Positions 33,936 through 45,117 are shown, counted from the first letter of the stretch. The stretch: DNA of 64,000 bases from CAZGIF01 sp964526045 (GCA_964526045.1 CAZGIF010000001.1:248001-312000); one strand, 5' to 3'. Numbers and translations: made by a program. Notes: generated from the sequence alone by a model not told the origin.

Positions 33936-34472
33936 CTACTCTTTCACAAAAATATGAATTGATCATGGATTATGTTGAGACTTATGAGAGGTAACTACAC
34001 CTCACTCCCAATCTTCCAATGCAAAAACATATGACAAAAATTTGGAACCTGACTGCATTTCGGTCAGAATTTTTTTTTTGAGTTTTGTATTGATTGTTGT
34101 TGGTAACCCAAAAGCATACAACACATCTACATCAGCTAAATGATAGTCAAAGCCATTACCATAAACTATTGAAAGATTTTTGGGTCAAAAAAGCCCTTGT
34201 TTACATCGGCTATAAACAAATAACGGCAAAGCGTATTCAATACCAACAATATGTGCGTTAGGAAATTTTGTTGCAATATATCTACTGACATGAGCAGTTC
34301 CACAGCCAAACTCCAAAAACGTCATACCTGTTTGAAGATCTGTCAATTCGCCAATAAGTTTAAGATCATGACTACGGGTTGGCATCCATGGAGCAAATCC
34401 CATCCATGCCCACACAAGACCACCAAAGATACACAAAAAAACAACTCATGCTATAATAGAAACTATAGTCAT
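33936..34472 (-). CDS. membrane-anchored class I SAM methyltransferase
   Basis: 178 residues. An N-terminal membrane helix (about 3-22) is followed by a Rossmann methyltransferase: motif I LEFGCGTAHVS near 62, acidic loop VGIEYA near 86, motif II region VDVLYAFGLP near 122 and a final strand pattern FLSYVFALEDWEGG near 150. Related proteins methylate unknown substrates at the membrane. The stop lies only eight bases from the convergent gene's stop, and the 3' quarter of the coding region contains the other gene's terminator. Confidence 0.82.
34048..34079 (+). terminator. plus-strand terminator inside the opposite gene
   Basis: Stem CTGAC/GTCAG with nine-base loop and ten T in a row. Sits 120 bases past the acyltransferase-like gene, within the minus-strand methyltransferase coding region, where the T run is the LKKK codons. 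Confidence 0.75.
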
Positions 34473-34497
34473 TTTATCTATAACAAATAAAAAAGCA

Positions 34498-34872
34498 CTA
34501 ATCTGAAAAACCAAATGACTTTGTGTGCTTTTCTTTTTTATAACTACTTGCGTTTTTTATTTTTTGTAAGCGATTGAGACGGGTCATATGTGGTTGTCTC
34601 ATCTCTTCAATATGACATCAAGCTTCAATAGTTGATGACAAACTATCAACATATTGTTTTGTAGCACGATGATACTCACTATACAAAGCAGTATCTCAGC
34701 ATTGATCAAGTTTTTTTTTGAGACTTGTAAATTTCTTGATGAGTTGTGTGGTTGTTGTCTGTTCATCGCGAAACATTTTAAACATGTTTTTTGTAATTTT
34801 TTCTAAGAGATTAATAGATTTTTGACGGTTATACTTTATAAGTTGTTTTGTTACTAGAGATTGTCATGACAT
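34498..34872 (-). CDS. possible divergent ribosomal protein bS20
   Basis: 124 residues, strongly basic and helical. The pattern resembles bS20: an N-terminal basic helix with YNRQKSINLLEKITKNMFKMF, a middle helix ending DTALYSEYHRATKQYVDSL, and a C-terminal part AGCHIEEMRQPHMTRLNRL that lines up with the family's G-[VI]-I-H-x-N-x-A-x-R-x-x-S-R-L. It has an N-terminal extension and a Lys-rich tail compared with the usual ~88 residues. If right, it binds 16S rRNA in the small subunit. The similarity is weak, so treat it as a candidate. The stop falls inside a large-loop hairpin followed by T residues that may serve as terminator. Confidence 0.45.
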
Positions 34873-34898
34873 GAAAAAACTTTTGAATCAAATAAACC

Positions 34899-35252
34899 TT
34901 ACATAAACATTCTTTTGAGATCTTCATCCTTGATCATATCAGGACTCCACATTGGATCAAAGACTATATGCAACAGCACATCATACTCAGGATATACATC
35001 CAAAATAGCATTCTCAGTCATCTCTTTGATAGCATCACCCATAGGGCATGCTGGTGTTGTAAATGTCATTGTAAGGACAATAGTATTTGTATCTTCTTGA
35101 ACTTCTATTTTATAAATAAGTCCCAATGTATAAATATCTATCAAGGGAACTTCTGGATCATAGACAGTTTCTAACTGTTCAATAATTTTTTGTGTCATAG
35201 GATCTATAGCGTGATCAGATGCACTATCAAGTATAGCTATAGTTTCTGTCAT
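34899..35252 (-). CDS. DUF59/MIP18-family iron-sulfur assembly protein
   Basis: 117 residues, full length for the family. Signatures: YDPEVPLIDIYTLGLIYKI near 30, then a strand LTMTFTTPACPMGDAI carrying the conserved Cys in TPACPM, and a C-terminal DPMWSPDMI. Members (SufT, PaaD, MIP18) help load iron-sulfur clusters onto client proteins. No SUF genes are near. Standard-code stop and start are the same here, since no TGA falls in the gene. Confidence 0.92.
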   Translation of the reverse strand: MTETIAILDSASDHAIDPMTQKIIEQLETVYDPEVPLIDIYTLGLIYKIEVQEDTNTIVLTMTFTTPACPMGDAIKEMTENAILDVYPEYDVLLHIVFDPMWSPDMIKDEDLKRMFM

Positions 35253-35293
35253 AATAATAATGAAAATAAATGTGAAAAATCAAAAATCTTTAT

Positions 35294-35683
35294 TTAAAAC
35301 TCTTTTTTATAATCTTGCGCATGAGGAGCTACTGCCAAAAACACTTGTAAACCAACAAATAGAAGAAATAACACGGCTCACAATAACTTGGTTCGTTGTT
35401 CCAAGAACAACAAAGAAATATTGATCAAAATGAATATACCAAATAATAACGATAATTTATAACTTTCTTTTGCAAGACGAATCGTATCTTTTGAAGATAT
35501 TAATGATTGAATAGCAAAAAATAAGTAAAAACTACTTCACCAAGCAGTTATGAATATTCACAAAAATCAAAATCATAATCACATTGCTGGATCTAATGTA
35601 GGATCAATATAGACGTATACCATTCGCAATATCAATATACCTAGCAACACTTTGGCAACAGCTCAAATATGATACAAAACCAT
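35294..35683 (-). CDS. small membrane protein, four helices
   Basis: 129 residues with four hydrophobic helices (about 2-24, 34-55, 68-88, 94-112) and a short basic tail ending KKEF. Several TGA codons cluster in the second helix as glycine (LGFGFLGIF). The frame stays open upstream to about 35720 without another ATG. No family recognised. Confidence 0.65.
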
Positions 35684-35787
35684 CAAGAAAGAATAAGCAA
35701 ATGAATAGTAACACTCTAATGATTATCTACTCATCTTGCAAGCATTTTAGAATACGATATATGCAATAATAAAAAAATCTGACACAT

Positions 35788-36375
35788 TTAGACGTATGAC
35801 CTAAAACTTCATGTTACTACGCCAACTATATGTACATCTCATTTGGGATGAATATCTTGGTAATTAGAATTTGCAGCTTGAAAGTACAAACGATCTCAAG
35901 GTTTTTTGATAAGATACTTGAGTGTATATTCATTATCCAAAGAAGCAACAACGATATCATTGTTTTTTGCAGTAACAGAAGTATCAACAACAACATAATC
36001 ATGTTCCATGATTCAAGCATCAATCATACTATCTCACACAACTTTCAAAAAAAACGTTGATTCTGGACGACGAACGAGAAATGAGTCAGGAGCAATCTTT
36101 TCAATTTCATTATCATCATGAGACTCAGTTGGCATTCAAGCGCGTACTGATTCAAATGTAGGGAGTCATGTAAACATATCAGTTGGTATAAACTTACTCT
36201 GTTCCTGACGAAAGTATCTTTGTTCTATCAGTTGCTGATAAAATCTATACGTAACTGACATAGAATTAACTCACAAAACATCCATAGCTTCCTTGCACGA
36301 AGGAATATATTTATGCTGACGATAAAATGCGATAAGTTTTTGAAAATATTCACGAAAGTTACTCTTTCTTGGCAT
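35788..36375 (-). CDS. lexA: LexA-type SOS repressor
   Basis: 195 residues. N-terminal winged helix (about 1-65; REYFQKLIAFYRQHKYIPS). A hinge with the autocleavage Ala-Gly bond follows in ESVRAGMPTES near 85. The S24 latent protease domain has the catalytic Ser in VVGDSMIDAG near 120 and the Lys in EYTLKYLIKK near 157. Both the cleavage glycine and the glycine before the catalytic Ser are TGA. LexA represses DNA-damage genes and self-cleaves when RecA filaments form. A near-palindrome in its own leader is a candidate operator. It stands alone, without recA, dinB or umuC in the window. Confidence 0.93.
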
Positions 36376-36396
36376 AGTACAGTGTATATAATAAAT

Positions 36397-36412
36397 AAGA
36401 ACATATATTCTT
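36397..36412. promoter_or_regulatory. candidate LexA operator upstream of lexA
   Basis: Inverted repeat AAGAA-N6-TTCTT. On the minus strand it reads GAATATATGTTC, one mismatch from the GAAC-N4-GTTC LexA box of Gram-positive type. It lies 22 bases upstream of lexA, just after AT-rich -10-like sequence, a typical autoregulatory position. Confidence 0.55.
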
Positions 36413-36455
36413 ATACTATAATACATCTAATTTGCAAGTAATTCTTACAAAATTC

Positions 36456-37424
36456 TTATGAACTACAGGTTTGTGTTCACTCATTTACTTTTTGAGACAC
36501 AGACAAAAAGTCAGTTTGCAGTATTGAAAGTTTGTTAAACAATGTTTGCATCCTGTCACGGACAAAATAAGAATCGCTATATGTAGCAAAGTTTGTCTGC
36601 AATAAGTTTGCAGATTGTTGAATCAAGACTTGTTTTGTATATGCAAATTCTTGCTGAATAACTTTATTTGATAGTCATAAACATGCGTTATATGTATTTT
36701 TTGGTGGCTGGTATGGAATATTATAATCATTGAGAAATACTCAAGCAAGTTCTTTTGCTAGATAACATGTAGCGAAAAATTTATTCTTAAGTCCAAAAGT
36801 TTCCCATTGTTGGGTATATCGTTCAAGATCATATGTTCAATAGACACTCGGCATTGGTTGCTGTATATTTCGATACTCTTTATATGCTTCAATAATTGAT
36901 CCTGCAACTGCTCACGCAGGTTTGGTAGCATAATCTACTACTAGCTCTCTTCGTTCTTGTGCTTTTGGATCTAATCAAGCATCTGGATACTGTTCAGCAG
37001 GGCTTCAACTCAGTCTTCTCATACCAATATCAACAAGGTGGTCAAATATATACGCACTCTCTGCATACAAAAGATCTGCAGGCAATTGTCATCAACTATC
37101 TTTCGCTGGGCATAATGACTGTTCACCAGTATCAGCAATCAAGTTTTTTTCACAACAATAATATAACAAATGTTGAGCTGCAACTTTTATGTCATCAACA
37201 GGGTAAAGGTCAGCAAAGGAAGCAAAAGGATCAGAATAGAAAACATCATCACTTTCTCAAAAGTAGTTTTTGAGCGATCAACATTGACCACCTGCCATAT
37301 TAATCATAGAAAGTTCCTGTCAAAAAGTAACTTGTCAAAAAAATAAGGGCAAAAGAACCAAAAAGACAATTCAAATAAGTCCCATACACAGAGTAGAAAG
37401 AGAAGAAAGAGCACGATCTGCCAT
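36456..37424 (-). CDS. secreted or membrane-anchored protein of unknown function
   Basis: 322 residues. One N-terminal hydrophobic segment (about 12-32) and a signal-peptide-like junction GQVTFGQ. The mature part is helical with several Cys (CGSLKNYF, YYCCEKN, ACLGLSNK, and a C-terminal CSS) that could form disulfides, and a Trp/Tyr/Phe-rich middle section. No family recognised; looks like a lineage-specific secreted protein. Seven or more TGA codons are used as glycine. Confidence 0.7.
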
Positions 37425-37588
37425 TGAACAACACAAAATAAAAAACATTGCATTTTTGAGTACTACTAAGTATATTCAATACAGCAAAAAAGTCAAAAAA
37501 CGCCCAATAACAAAATATATGTTTTATGTTTCGTGCTCGAATGATTTCATTTACTTGAATTAGTATTTTACAAAAAGAGATAGAGTAT

Positions 37589-39226
37589 ATGCAAAATATA
37601 CTATCAGATATCTCGCTTTTTTGTGTTGGATGAAGTATCAGAGACATACTTTTGCAACGCAATATGGAGCCAAATGATATAGATATTTGCTGTGCATGAA
37701 CCCCAGAAAACATATGGAGTAAAGCAAAAAAAGATGGTATTCATGCATTCATTACAGAAAAATATTGAACAATGACATTCATACCTCAGAGCAAGGAGAA
37801 ACAATATGAAGTTACGCCTTTTCGTACAGAGTCTTGATATTCTGATAGTCGCCGTCCAGATACTATCACTCGATCATCATCACTGCTCCTTGATGCACAA
37901 AGAAGAGACTTTACTATAAATGCACTCTATTACACATATATTCGTTTAGAAAAAACAACAAAAAACCAAGCAAAATCTATATACGACGATCAAAGTCTTC
38001 TTGCATGAGATCTAGTGCTAGATATAGAAGCATTTGAAGCTTCAATCAAGAAGCAATGATGGTATGCGATAGCGGATATTATTATTATTCAAGATACAGA
38101 TTTGATAACAACAATTTGGCCAGAATGACAAATTGATCTTGCAGAATGGAAACAAACATTTTGATTACGTACACATACACATTGTATTGTTGATCCATAC
38201 AAATGAATACAAGATATACGATATTGAAAACTGCGTTGTGTTTGACTTGCGGACAAAAGATTACATGAAGATGCATTGAGAGTAATTAGAGCCATAAGGT
38301 TCGTTAATACACTTAATACTGCAACTTATAGTATAGATTTTGAAAAAGAAACATGGAGCGCACTCAAAAAAAACTTTTTTCGTATTCGTACGCTACCAAA
38401 AGAAAGAATACATATAGAACTTATGAAAATATTAGAAGGAGGAAGTCCATTTTGATTTTTGGCTTTATGTGATGAGCTAAACATACTCAAAACACTATTT
38501 CCAAGCATTCATGCAACAAAATGAATCGACCAACCAGTCAGATACCATCCTTTTGATGTCTATAATCACACTTTGCTCTGCGTACATGCAGTAGAGCAGA
38601 TCACAAGCAATCCGTATGCAAGGATAGCTATGATGTATCATGATGTTGGAAAAGTCGACCAATACTACTTATATTCTCTGGATTTAGATAAAAAAGAAAT
38701 AAACAGACTCGGTGAACTTAATCATAGACAATCAAGTGCAGTCATTGCAAAGCCGGAACTGAAGGCTTTGTGATTTGGTAGCAAAGCAATTGAAGAGATA
38801 TGTTGGTATATAAACAATCACCATAAACCAGAAGAAATTTTGAGTGCAAACATTGAAAATCAAAAAAAGAAATTAAGAAAGATGTATTCTGATGTGTGAT
38901 ACGCAATGATGCAAAATCTCTTTGATGTTGTATTGGCAGATAGAATATGACAATTTAATCCCATTCAAAAGAATAGTATATGAGAAGTAACATATTTGCG
39001 TAGTATGTTAGACACGCTACGTGATGAAGAAGGACAATTTGAAAAAAAGAACTTATGCATAGATGGAAAAATTCTCTTAGAAAACTATAATCTACAGCAA
39101 TGACCAGTTGTTTGAGATATACTTCAATCAGCATTTGATCGAGTACTAGAAGATATACAAAGAAATAATATTGAGCAATTACACATGTTTGTTCGTTGAT
39201 ATCTTCATCAAAAATGAATTACTTAA
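37589..39226 (+). CDS. cca: CCA-adding tRNA nucleotidyltransferase
   Basis: 545 residues, longer than the usual 400-450 because of insertions at about 125-185. It adds or repairs the 3' CCA of tRNAs from CTP and ATP. Seen: FCVGGSIRDILL near the start, the catalytic DxD in NDIDIC near 39, RRDFTINALYY near 107, DPYKGIQDIR and HEDALRVIRAIRF in the neck. An HD-type domain follows at about 310 with HPFDVYNHTLL and MMYHDVGK, as in bacterial enzymes with phosphohydrolase activity. The GG of the first motif includes a TGA codon. Needed here because tRNA-Pro and tRNA-Phe in this window do not encode CCA. Confidence 0.93.
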
Positions 39227-39258
39227 ATAAAAAAAAGATGCGAATGCATCTTTTTTTT
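39227..39258. terminator. bidirectional terminator
   Basis: Perfect 11-base stem AAAAAAGATGC/GCATCTTTTTT with loop GAAT, between the convergent cca and secY genes, so it can end both the cca transcript and the ribosomal supercluster. Confidence 0.9.
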
Positions 39259-39274
39259 ATAAATTATATTTAAA

Positions 39275-40636
39275 CTACAGTTCTTCATATTTTGTCATAA
39301 GTATTTCTGTTTCAGATTTATTGATCAAATCTTGAACAACTCAAACGATAATAATTACTCACGATCATGTTACAACAACAGGGATTCATCATAAGTCTTG
39401 TGCAATATCACTTATAAATGGGATATAATACAACAAATAACTATAAATTCACAGAAAAGCTAATCACATTCATCCTCGTAAGCATAAGTGCATTAATGTT
39501 TTGTGAATATAAGATGCAGTTTCTTCTCAAGGTCTAATTCAAGGAATAAATCATCCTCTTTTTTGAATATTATCAGCAATCTTGTCAGGATTGAACTGTA
39601 TCAACGTGTAAAAGAACGTAAAGACAACGATCAAAATAAAGTAGATACTAATTGCAATAAGAGAAGGTTGGTCCGTACTATAAATATTAAGATTCGCATC
39701 TAACCATCTAGCGATTTCCATTACGACAGAATTTGAAGTACCCATTCTTATGATAAGTTGTGCTATCAAATAAGGAAAAGTTGTAAATGCAATAGCAAAT
39801 ATAATTGGGATCATTCCTACTGGATTAAGTGGGATAGGAAGCGTTGAAGTCTGTTCAACCTTTCACTTTCTAGCATAAACTATAGGAATATTTTTAATAG
39901 ACTTAAGCAAGAAAATAGAGGCAACTACGAGAACTCAAATGATAACAAACATAAATACTATCACTCATCACGTACTTATTCAAGAATCAGCAGAAAGGAT
40001 ACTTCTATATACTTGCTGAGTCATTCAAGCTACAATCGAAGCAAATATAAGCAAGGATGTACCATTACTAATTCACTTTTCAGTAATATAATCACCGATT
40101 AACAATACAATCATAGATCATATAGCCAAAACAAAAGCAGATCATAATACTAGTGTAAAGTTGGTTGTATCAATTACTCAACCAAGTATAGAGTTAATAA
40201 AGTAAACCATTCCAATTGATTGCAAAAGAGCAAGAGGAAATGTCAAATATCTAGTATATTGTTGTATTTGTTTCGTACCTTGTTCTCATAGTTCTTGTAG
40301 TTCTTCTAATTTTGGTATAACAATAGTCATTAACTGCATAATAATAGATGCATTGATGAACGGAGAGAGTCATACAGCAATGATAGAGAAGGTCTCTAAT
40401 GAACCTCATAATAACATAACCAAGAAACTGAGACCATCTTGAGATCAAGTTGAACCAGATGATCATGTTGCTAACATTGATCACATTTGATCCATCAACA
40501 TATCAACATTAGAAAAAGGAACAGGTATAGTAACTAGTAGTCTATAAACAGTAAGGAAAAAAATAGTTCGGAGAATTTTTTTTCTTAAACTCTTGTTTGT
40601 TCGTAATTTACTAATAGTAGAAAGTACTTTTTTCAT
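39275..40636 (-). CDS. secY: protein translocase channel SecY
   Basis: 453 residues, ten membrane helices as expected. Channel of the Sec system. Recognisable: VYRLLVTIPVPF in the first helix, LGLSPFINASIIMQL-type segment near helix 2 (here VGLSPFINASIIMQLM), cytoplasmic loop GISNGTSLLIFASI, and the late loops PGIRPGEETASYIHKTL and TGSGVIIIVGVVQD. Standard length. Last gene of the cluster; the usual downstream adk, map, infA and rpmJ are not there. Confidence 0.96.
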
Positions 40637-40690
40637 ATGAATAATCTAATTCTAAAAAAGAACATAAGGTGGGTAACCTTATGTTGCTAG

Positions 40691-41146
40691 TTATGCTATT
40701 ACTTTTCAACCAGATGTTTCAACTTTTGATTTTGCTGATGAAGAGAAAAGAATTCATTCTCAGAAACTTAAAGATTTTGTTGTATCTCAAGATCACAATA
40801 TCTTAATAGTTTGAGAAGATTTAGCGTATCATAGTGTTACTAGGTCTGCTTTTTCTAGCAATGAGGATGCCTTTATGCGATCGTCAGTTTCTAATGTAGA
40901 TAAGCTAATAGGTGCAACATCTTTCCTTAGTTTAAAATACCTTTTAAATCATTTATTTTTAGGCAATCTTTGGAAAAGAGGTGTTTGTCCTCATTCAAAT
41001 CAAGGATGAAGAGAAAATCATGATCTAGCTTTTTGTCCTTTACAACCTTTTGTACAGTAGTTTCATCTTCAAGAAGCATTTCATCTTCATCTTCTCAAAG
41101 CTTTCCTTTTGAGAGCTTTAGATTTTTTTAAATCATGTAACAACAT
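40691..41146 (-). CDS. rplO: 50S ribosomal protein uL15
   Basis: 151 residues. The Gly/Arg-rich N-terminus KRKALRRGRGNASGRG, then GCKGQKARSGFSLHPGFEGGQTPLFQRLPKNKGF, is diagnostic. Eight of the glycines in this stretch are TGA, so the standard code gives no trace of the gene. Binds 23S rRNA. Directly follows rpsE; the usual rpmD (uL30) between them is missing. Confidence 0.95.
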
Positions 41147-41224
41147 AAGACAATAGTAATAAGATAAAGTATACAAAATCTAATAGAATAATTGTACACA
41201 CTGTAAGGTATCCGTTATAATAAA

Positions 41225-41839
41225 CTAAGCTGCTGCTTTAGTCGTAGAATCTTCAGATTTAGGTTTAATTGACCTAGAAGGTGTTTTTTTACGAACAGGA
41301 CGAGATTGATCAAGAGAGGAATGTTCTTCATTTGCTTCACTTTCCAATTGAGCAGCTTTAGTATCCATAATGTTTTTTGTATGAGATGCTTTTAATTTAA
41401 ATGATTCTAAGGCTTTGATAGTAGTTAAAGCATTGTTTAACTTATTGTTAGAACCAATAATTTTAGAAAGTATATTTTTGTATCAAGCTAACTCCAAAAC
41501 CAATCTAACAGAAGATCAAGCTTTTAATCAAGTTCATTCAGCCGCAGGAATAATTTTAATAACAGATGCTTTATTTTTAACTGTAATTGGATACAAGATA
41601 GATCCTCAAGTAGTGATTTTCAACTCTTTAATATGTTTATATGCTTCATGAATAGCTTTTTTGATTGCTATAGAAACATCAGATCATTTTCAAACACCAA
41701 TTCAAATTTTTCAAAATTTGTTACCAATAAGAATAGTGGCTCTGAATGAAAGTCTTCTTCATCATGTAGTAACTTTAGTAACTCTTCTTATTTCAAGTAG
41801 TTTTTCTTCAAATTCTTTCTTTGGTTTACCACGAGACAT
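41225..41839 (-). CDS. rpsE: 30S ribosomal protein uS5
   Basis: 204 residues, longer than usual (about 167) through a C-terminal Lys/Ser/Thr/Glu tail ending KSEDSTTKAAA. Core motifs: VTKVTTGGRRLSFRA, KFGKIGIGVGKGSDV, EGTGLIAGGSVRLVLELAG. The first motif's GG is TGA TGA. Acts in decoding fidelity and translocation. Confidence 0.95.
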
Positions 41840-41873
41840 ACGGGGAACAGTAAAAAAATAAATAATACAAAGC

Positions 41874-42233
41874 TTAAACTATGATACCTCATTCTCTTAA
41901 TCCATCACATACAGAAGCAACTCTTCAGTGATATAAGAATCAGTTTCTATCAAATACAACAGAATCCACACCAGATTCTTTAGCTCTTTTTGCGATTTCC
42001 AATCAAAGAGTTTTCGCTTTCTCAACTTTAGTACCTGTAGCCGCTATTTTTTTGTCTGATAACATCACAAGTACTTTTCAAGAACTATCAATTATAGATC
42101 AATAAATGTATTTATTTGACCTAGAAACAATACATCTAAATTTAGAAGAATCAAGAGATAATGCTTTTTTTGCTCTCATATTAGTTTTTACTTTCCTTTG
42201 CAAATATGAGTTGTTTTTCTTTAGAAGAGACAT
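41874..42233 (-). CDS. rplR: 50S ribosomal protein uL18
   Basis: 119 residues, normal length. Carries FRCIVSRSNKYIYGSIID, GTKVEKAKTLGLEIAKRAK and the C-terminal FDRNGFLYHGRVASVCDG-type ending. Binds 5S rRNA with uL5. 35 bases upstream of rpsE. Confidence 0.95.
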
Positions 42234-42258
42234 GTTAATAACATGATGTATAAAAAAA

Positions 42259-42804
42259 TTATTTCTTAGAAGTTTTTCATGCTTTCATTTTAACTATTTC
42301 GTTAGCATATCTTATACCTTTTCATTTATAAGGTTCTGGTCTTTTTATATCTCTAATTTGAGCAGCAGTCTGTCAAACAAGTTGTTTATCTATTCATGAA
42401 ACTAACAAAGTAGGATTTCATTTTGGATCTTTATCAACGGTTAATGTAATTCAAGAGGCAATTGCGTAAGATACAGGATGAGAAAATCATACATTTAGTA
42501 TAAGATTAGTACCTTCTACTTTAGCAGCAAATCATACACCAAGAATAAGGAGTTTTTTTTCATATCAAGAAACAACTCACTCTACCATATTAGCAACTAA
42601 CGTTCTCGTCAGACCCCAAAATTTTTTATCTTCATCATTTCATATAGAAAAGGATATAGATGTATCATCTTTTTGAATAGTAATACAGTCCAAAACAGTA
42701 TAAGACAATTGTCATTTAGGTCAAACAACAGTAACACTTTGTCAAGAAACCGTTATAGTAACACCATCTGGTATAGAAATTGAAGATTTTCAAATCTTAG
42801 ACAT
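42259..42804 (-). CDS. rplF: 50S ribosomal protein uL6
   Basis: 181 residues, normal. MSKIGKSSISIPDGV start, VVGPKGQLSY in the first domain, LILGVGFAAKVEG and the C-terminal DKQLVGQTAAQIRDIKRPEPYKGKGIRY-type rRNA-binding loop. Sits near the factor-binding site of the large subunit. Confidence 0.96.
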
Positions 42805-42836
42805 TTCACAAATAAATAAGGTAAAACCACGTATAT

Positions 42837-43238
42837 TTAATAAATTTCAGCAATAAGTTCTCATCAAACCTTTTCTTTTTTAGCAATATGTGTTGCTAAC
42901 AAACCTTTACTTGTTGATATGATACCGATTCATTGTCAACCTGCAACAGATTTTATTTCTTTGTATCAAATGTACCATCTTCTTGAAGGTTTAGAATAGA
43001 ACTTTATAACGGGAACATCTTGAATTTTATCATGAACTTCTTTGAGGTGAACTTTAAGAAACTTCTTATTATCTACTTCATACTGTTCATAATTAGTAAT
43101 GAAAGAATATTGTTTCAATAATTTTAAAACACTTTCTTTCATTTTTGAACAGACTACTCATTCTACAAGCAGTCTTCTTGCCATGTATGCATTCTTAATT
43201 CTAATAAGAAGATCATGTATTGGTGCATTAACGTACAT
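42837..43238 (-). CDS. rpsH: 30S ribosomal protein uS8
   Basis: 133 residues, normal. Starts MYVNAPIHDLLIRIKNAYMA, ends with the conserved GIGIISTSKGLLATHIAKK and GGELIAEIY (both G of the last motif TGA). Central-domain 16S rRNA binder; in many bacteria it also regulates the spc operon. Confidence 0.96.
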
Positions 43239-43270
43239 AAGATACACTAAGATAAGGTAAAAAATATAAT

Positions 43271-43495
43271 TTATCGGCTAGATTTCTTAACTCACATAAT
43301 TTGTCATAATCTAGCGTATTTTCTAAAACAACATCTACAAGCTCAATACTCTCTCATATAAGATCTTACTCTTCAACACAATTTACACCTATTATAATAT
43401 TTTGTAGGGTGTTTCATTGCTTTTCATCATTCTTTAGCCTCAAAAAATTTTTTAGCTAGTCTTTGTTGTTTTACTACAAGTGATTTTTTAGCCAT
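43271..43495 (-). CDS. rpsN: 30S ribosomal protein uS14, zinc-ribbon form
   Basis: 74 residues. Has the two CxxC knuckles NRCKLCGRVR and CRCCFRKYA of the zinc-binding type, with a longer basic N-terminus (MAKKSLVVKQQRLAKK) than the usual 61-residue form. Ends GVKKSSR. The second knuckle's preceding Gly and the CG of the first are TGA-coded. Confidence 0.93.
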
Positions 43496-43523
43496 TACTA
43501 CATGGTATATATATGTAAAATTA

Positions 43524-44060
43524 TTATTTGAACATGAATCCAATAGATTCCAACAGTACTCTTGTGTCTTTTTTAGAAGAAGACGTAGTTTGAATAGTTA
43601 TTTGTAATCAGATATCAGTAGATATATTATCAGGATGTAATTCAGGAAAAATACTATATGTTTTCATTCCAATAGTATAAGAACCTTGCTGATCAAAAGA
43701 TTTTTCAGAAAATCAATTAAAATCTCTCACTCTAGTCATAACCATTTTAGCTGTTTTGAAAAGAAAATCATATGCTTTTTGTTTTCTGAGAGTTACTTTT
43801 AGCATAGAAGGCATATTTTCTCTTAACTTGAAATTAGAGATAGACTTCTTAGAAAGAATTTGCACAGGTTTTTGTCAAGTAATTGCATGAAGATTTCCAG
43901 TTATCTCAGAAAAGTCTTTCATTCATTTTCTTGTAGCAAGAGATCAGATTCAAATAGCAACAATTACTTTTTCAAGACGAGGAGTTTTCATCACATTAGT
44001 AATTCATAATTTTGTTTGAGTGTCTGATATGATTTTTCTCGTAGTGTCTTTAAGCTTCAT
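43524..44060 (-). CDS. rplE: 50S ribosomal protein uL5
   Basis: 178 residues, normal. Includes NVMKTPRLEKVIVAIGIG, the TGQKPVQILSKKSISNFKLR loop (written here in part) and the C-terminal IGLQITIQTTSSSKKD. Binds 5S rRNA and contacts P-site tRNA. Confidence 0.95.
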
Positions 44061-44092
44061 TACAATGGAGCAAAATAAATAAAACGTAATAG

Positions 44093-44410
44093 TTAAGAGT
44101 CTAACTCACGGTCAAGTTTTTTAAGAAACCTTCTTTTTTTTCAGTCTTTAATCGAAAATCAAATTTTAGAAGATTTTTTATCTTGTTCACTCCAGTATGC
44201 AATATTAGAGATATGTATAGGAAGAACAATATCTTTGAATCATTGTCATTTAACTGCTTTTTTAGCAACATTAACACCTTCTAAATATACAAAAGAGTTA
44301 ATATGTCATTTTCTTGATGTAATATCTTTTGTATTGAAAACCTTAGCGACTTTTCACTTATGTTTTCAAGAAATTACTATAACTTGATCTCATGTCTTAA
44401 TTTTTTTCAT
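44093..44410 (-). CDS. rplX: 50S ribosomal protein uL24
   Basis: 105 residues. KOW motif at the start (KTGDQVIVISGKHKGKVAKV), then INSFVYLEGVNVAKK and a basic tail. Assembly initiator for the large subunit. Confidence 0.95.
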
Positions 44411-44445
44411 CCCTGATTGGAGATTTAAAAGAGTAAAATTATTAA

Positions 44446-44826
44446 TTATATAACTTCTTCTGCAATATTACTAAGTTCCTTAAATCATAAATCTCTAATT
44501 TCTCTAGCAATAGGTCAGAATATCCTTTTTCATTTTGGTTTAAGTTCTCATTTATCGTTGATATCCAACAGAACAACTGCATTATCTCAAAATCTAATAT
44601 ACGTTCAATCATTTCTTCTGACTTCCTTTCTAGTTCTTACAATCATAGCACGCATAACTTGACCTTTTTTAACTGTTCAAGTAGAAGAAGCACTTTTTAC
44701 AACAACCACAACCATTTCTCAGAGTCAAGCTGACTTCTTTTTTGTTCCTTTAGGTATTCAAATAATTAATGCGCGTTTTGCTCACGTATTATCAATAACA
44801 ACTACTGTAGATTCGGTTTGCAACAT
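44446..44826 (-). CDS. rplN: 50S ribosomal protein uL14
   Basis: 126 residues, four more than usual. MLQTESTVVVIDNTGAKRAL start, KKGQVMRAMIVRTRKE and FGDNAVVLLDI in the middle, GPIAREIRDLGF near the end. Forms an intersubunit bridge. Confidence 0.96.
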
Positions 44827-44853
44827 GTAAACAGAAAAAATTTTAAAACATTA

Positions 44854-45117
44854 TTAAGCAACTTTTTGAACAACATTCATTAGCATCCATCTTTTATTTT
44901 TACTCATGGGTTTTCGTTGTCTAATTTTAATTATATCTCACAACTTAGATTGGTTTGTTTCATCATGAGCATAACATTTTTTATATACAGTGTATCTTTT
45001 TTTATACAACGGATGTACTCTAACTACAGTTATTGATACAACTCTTGTTTTATCCATTTTATCACTAACTACTTTTCAAACAAACTCTTTTAAATTCTTA
45101 TCTCATAGTACTACCAT
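44854..45117 (-). CDS. rpsQ: 30S ribosomal protein uS17
   Basis: 87 residues, normal. FVGKVVSDKMDKTRVVSI and the conserved GDIIKIRQRKPMSKNKRW near the end. Its start overlaps the end of rpmC by 20 bases, suggesting translational coupling. Confidence 0.95.
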
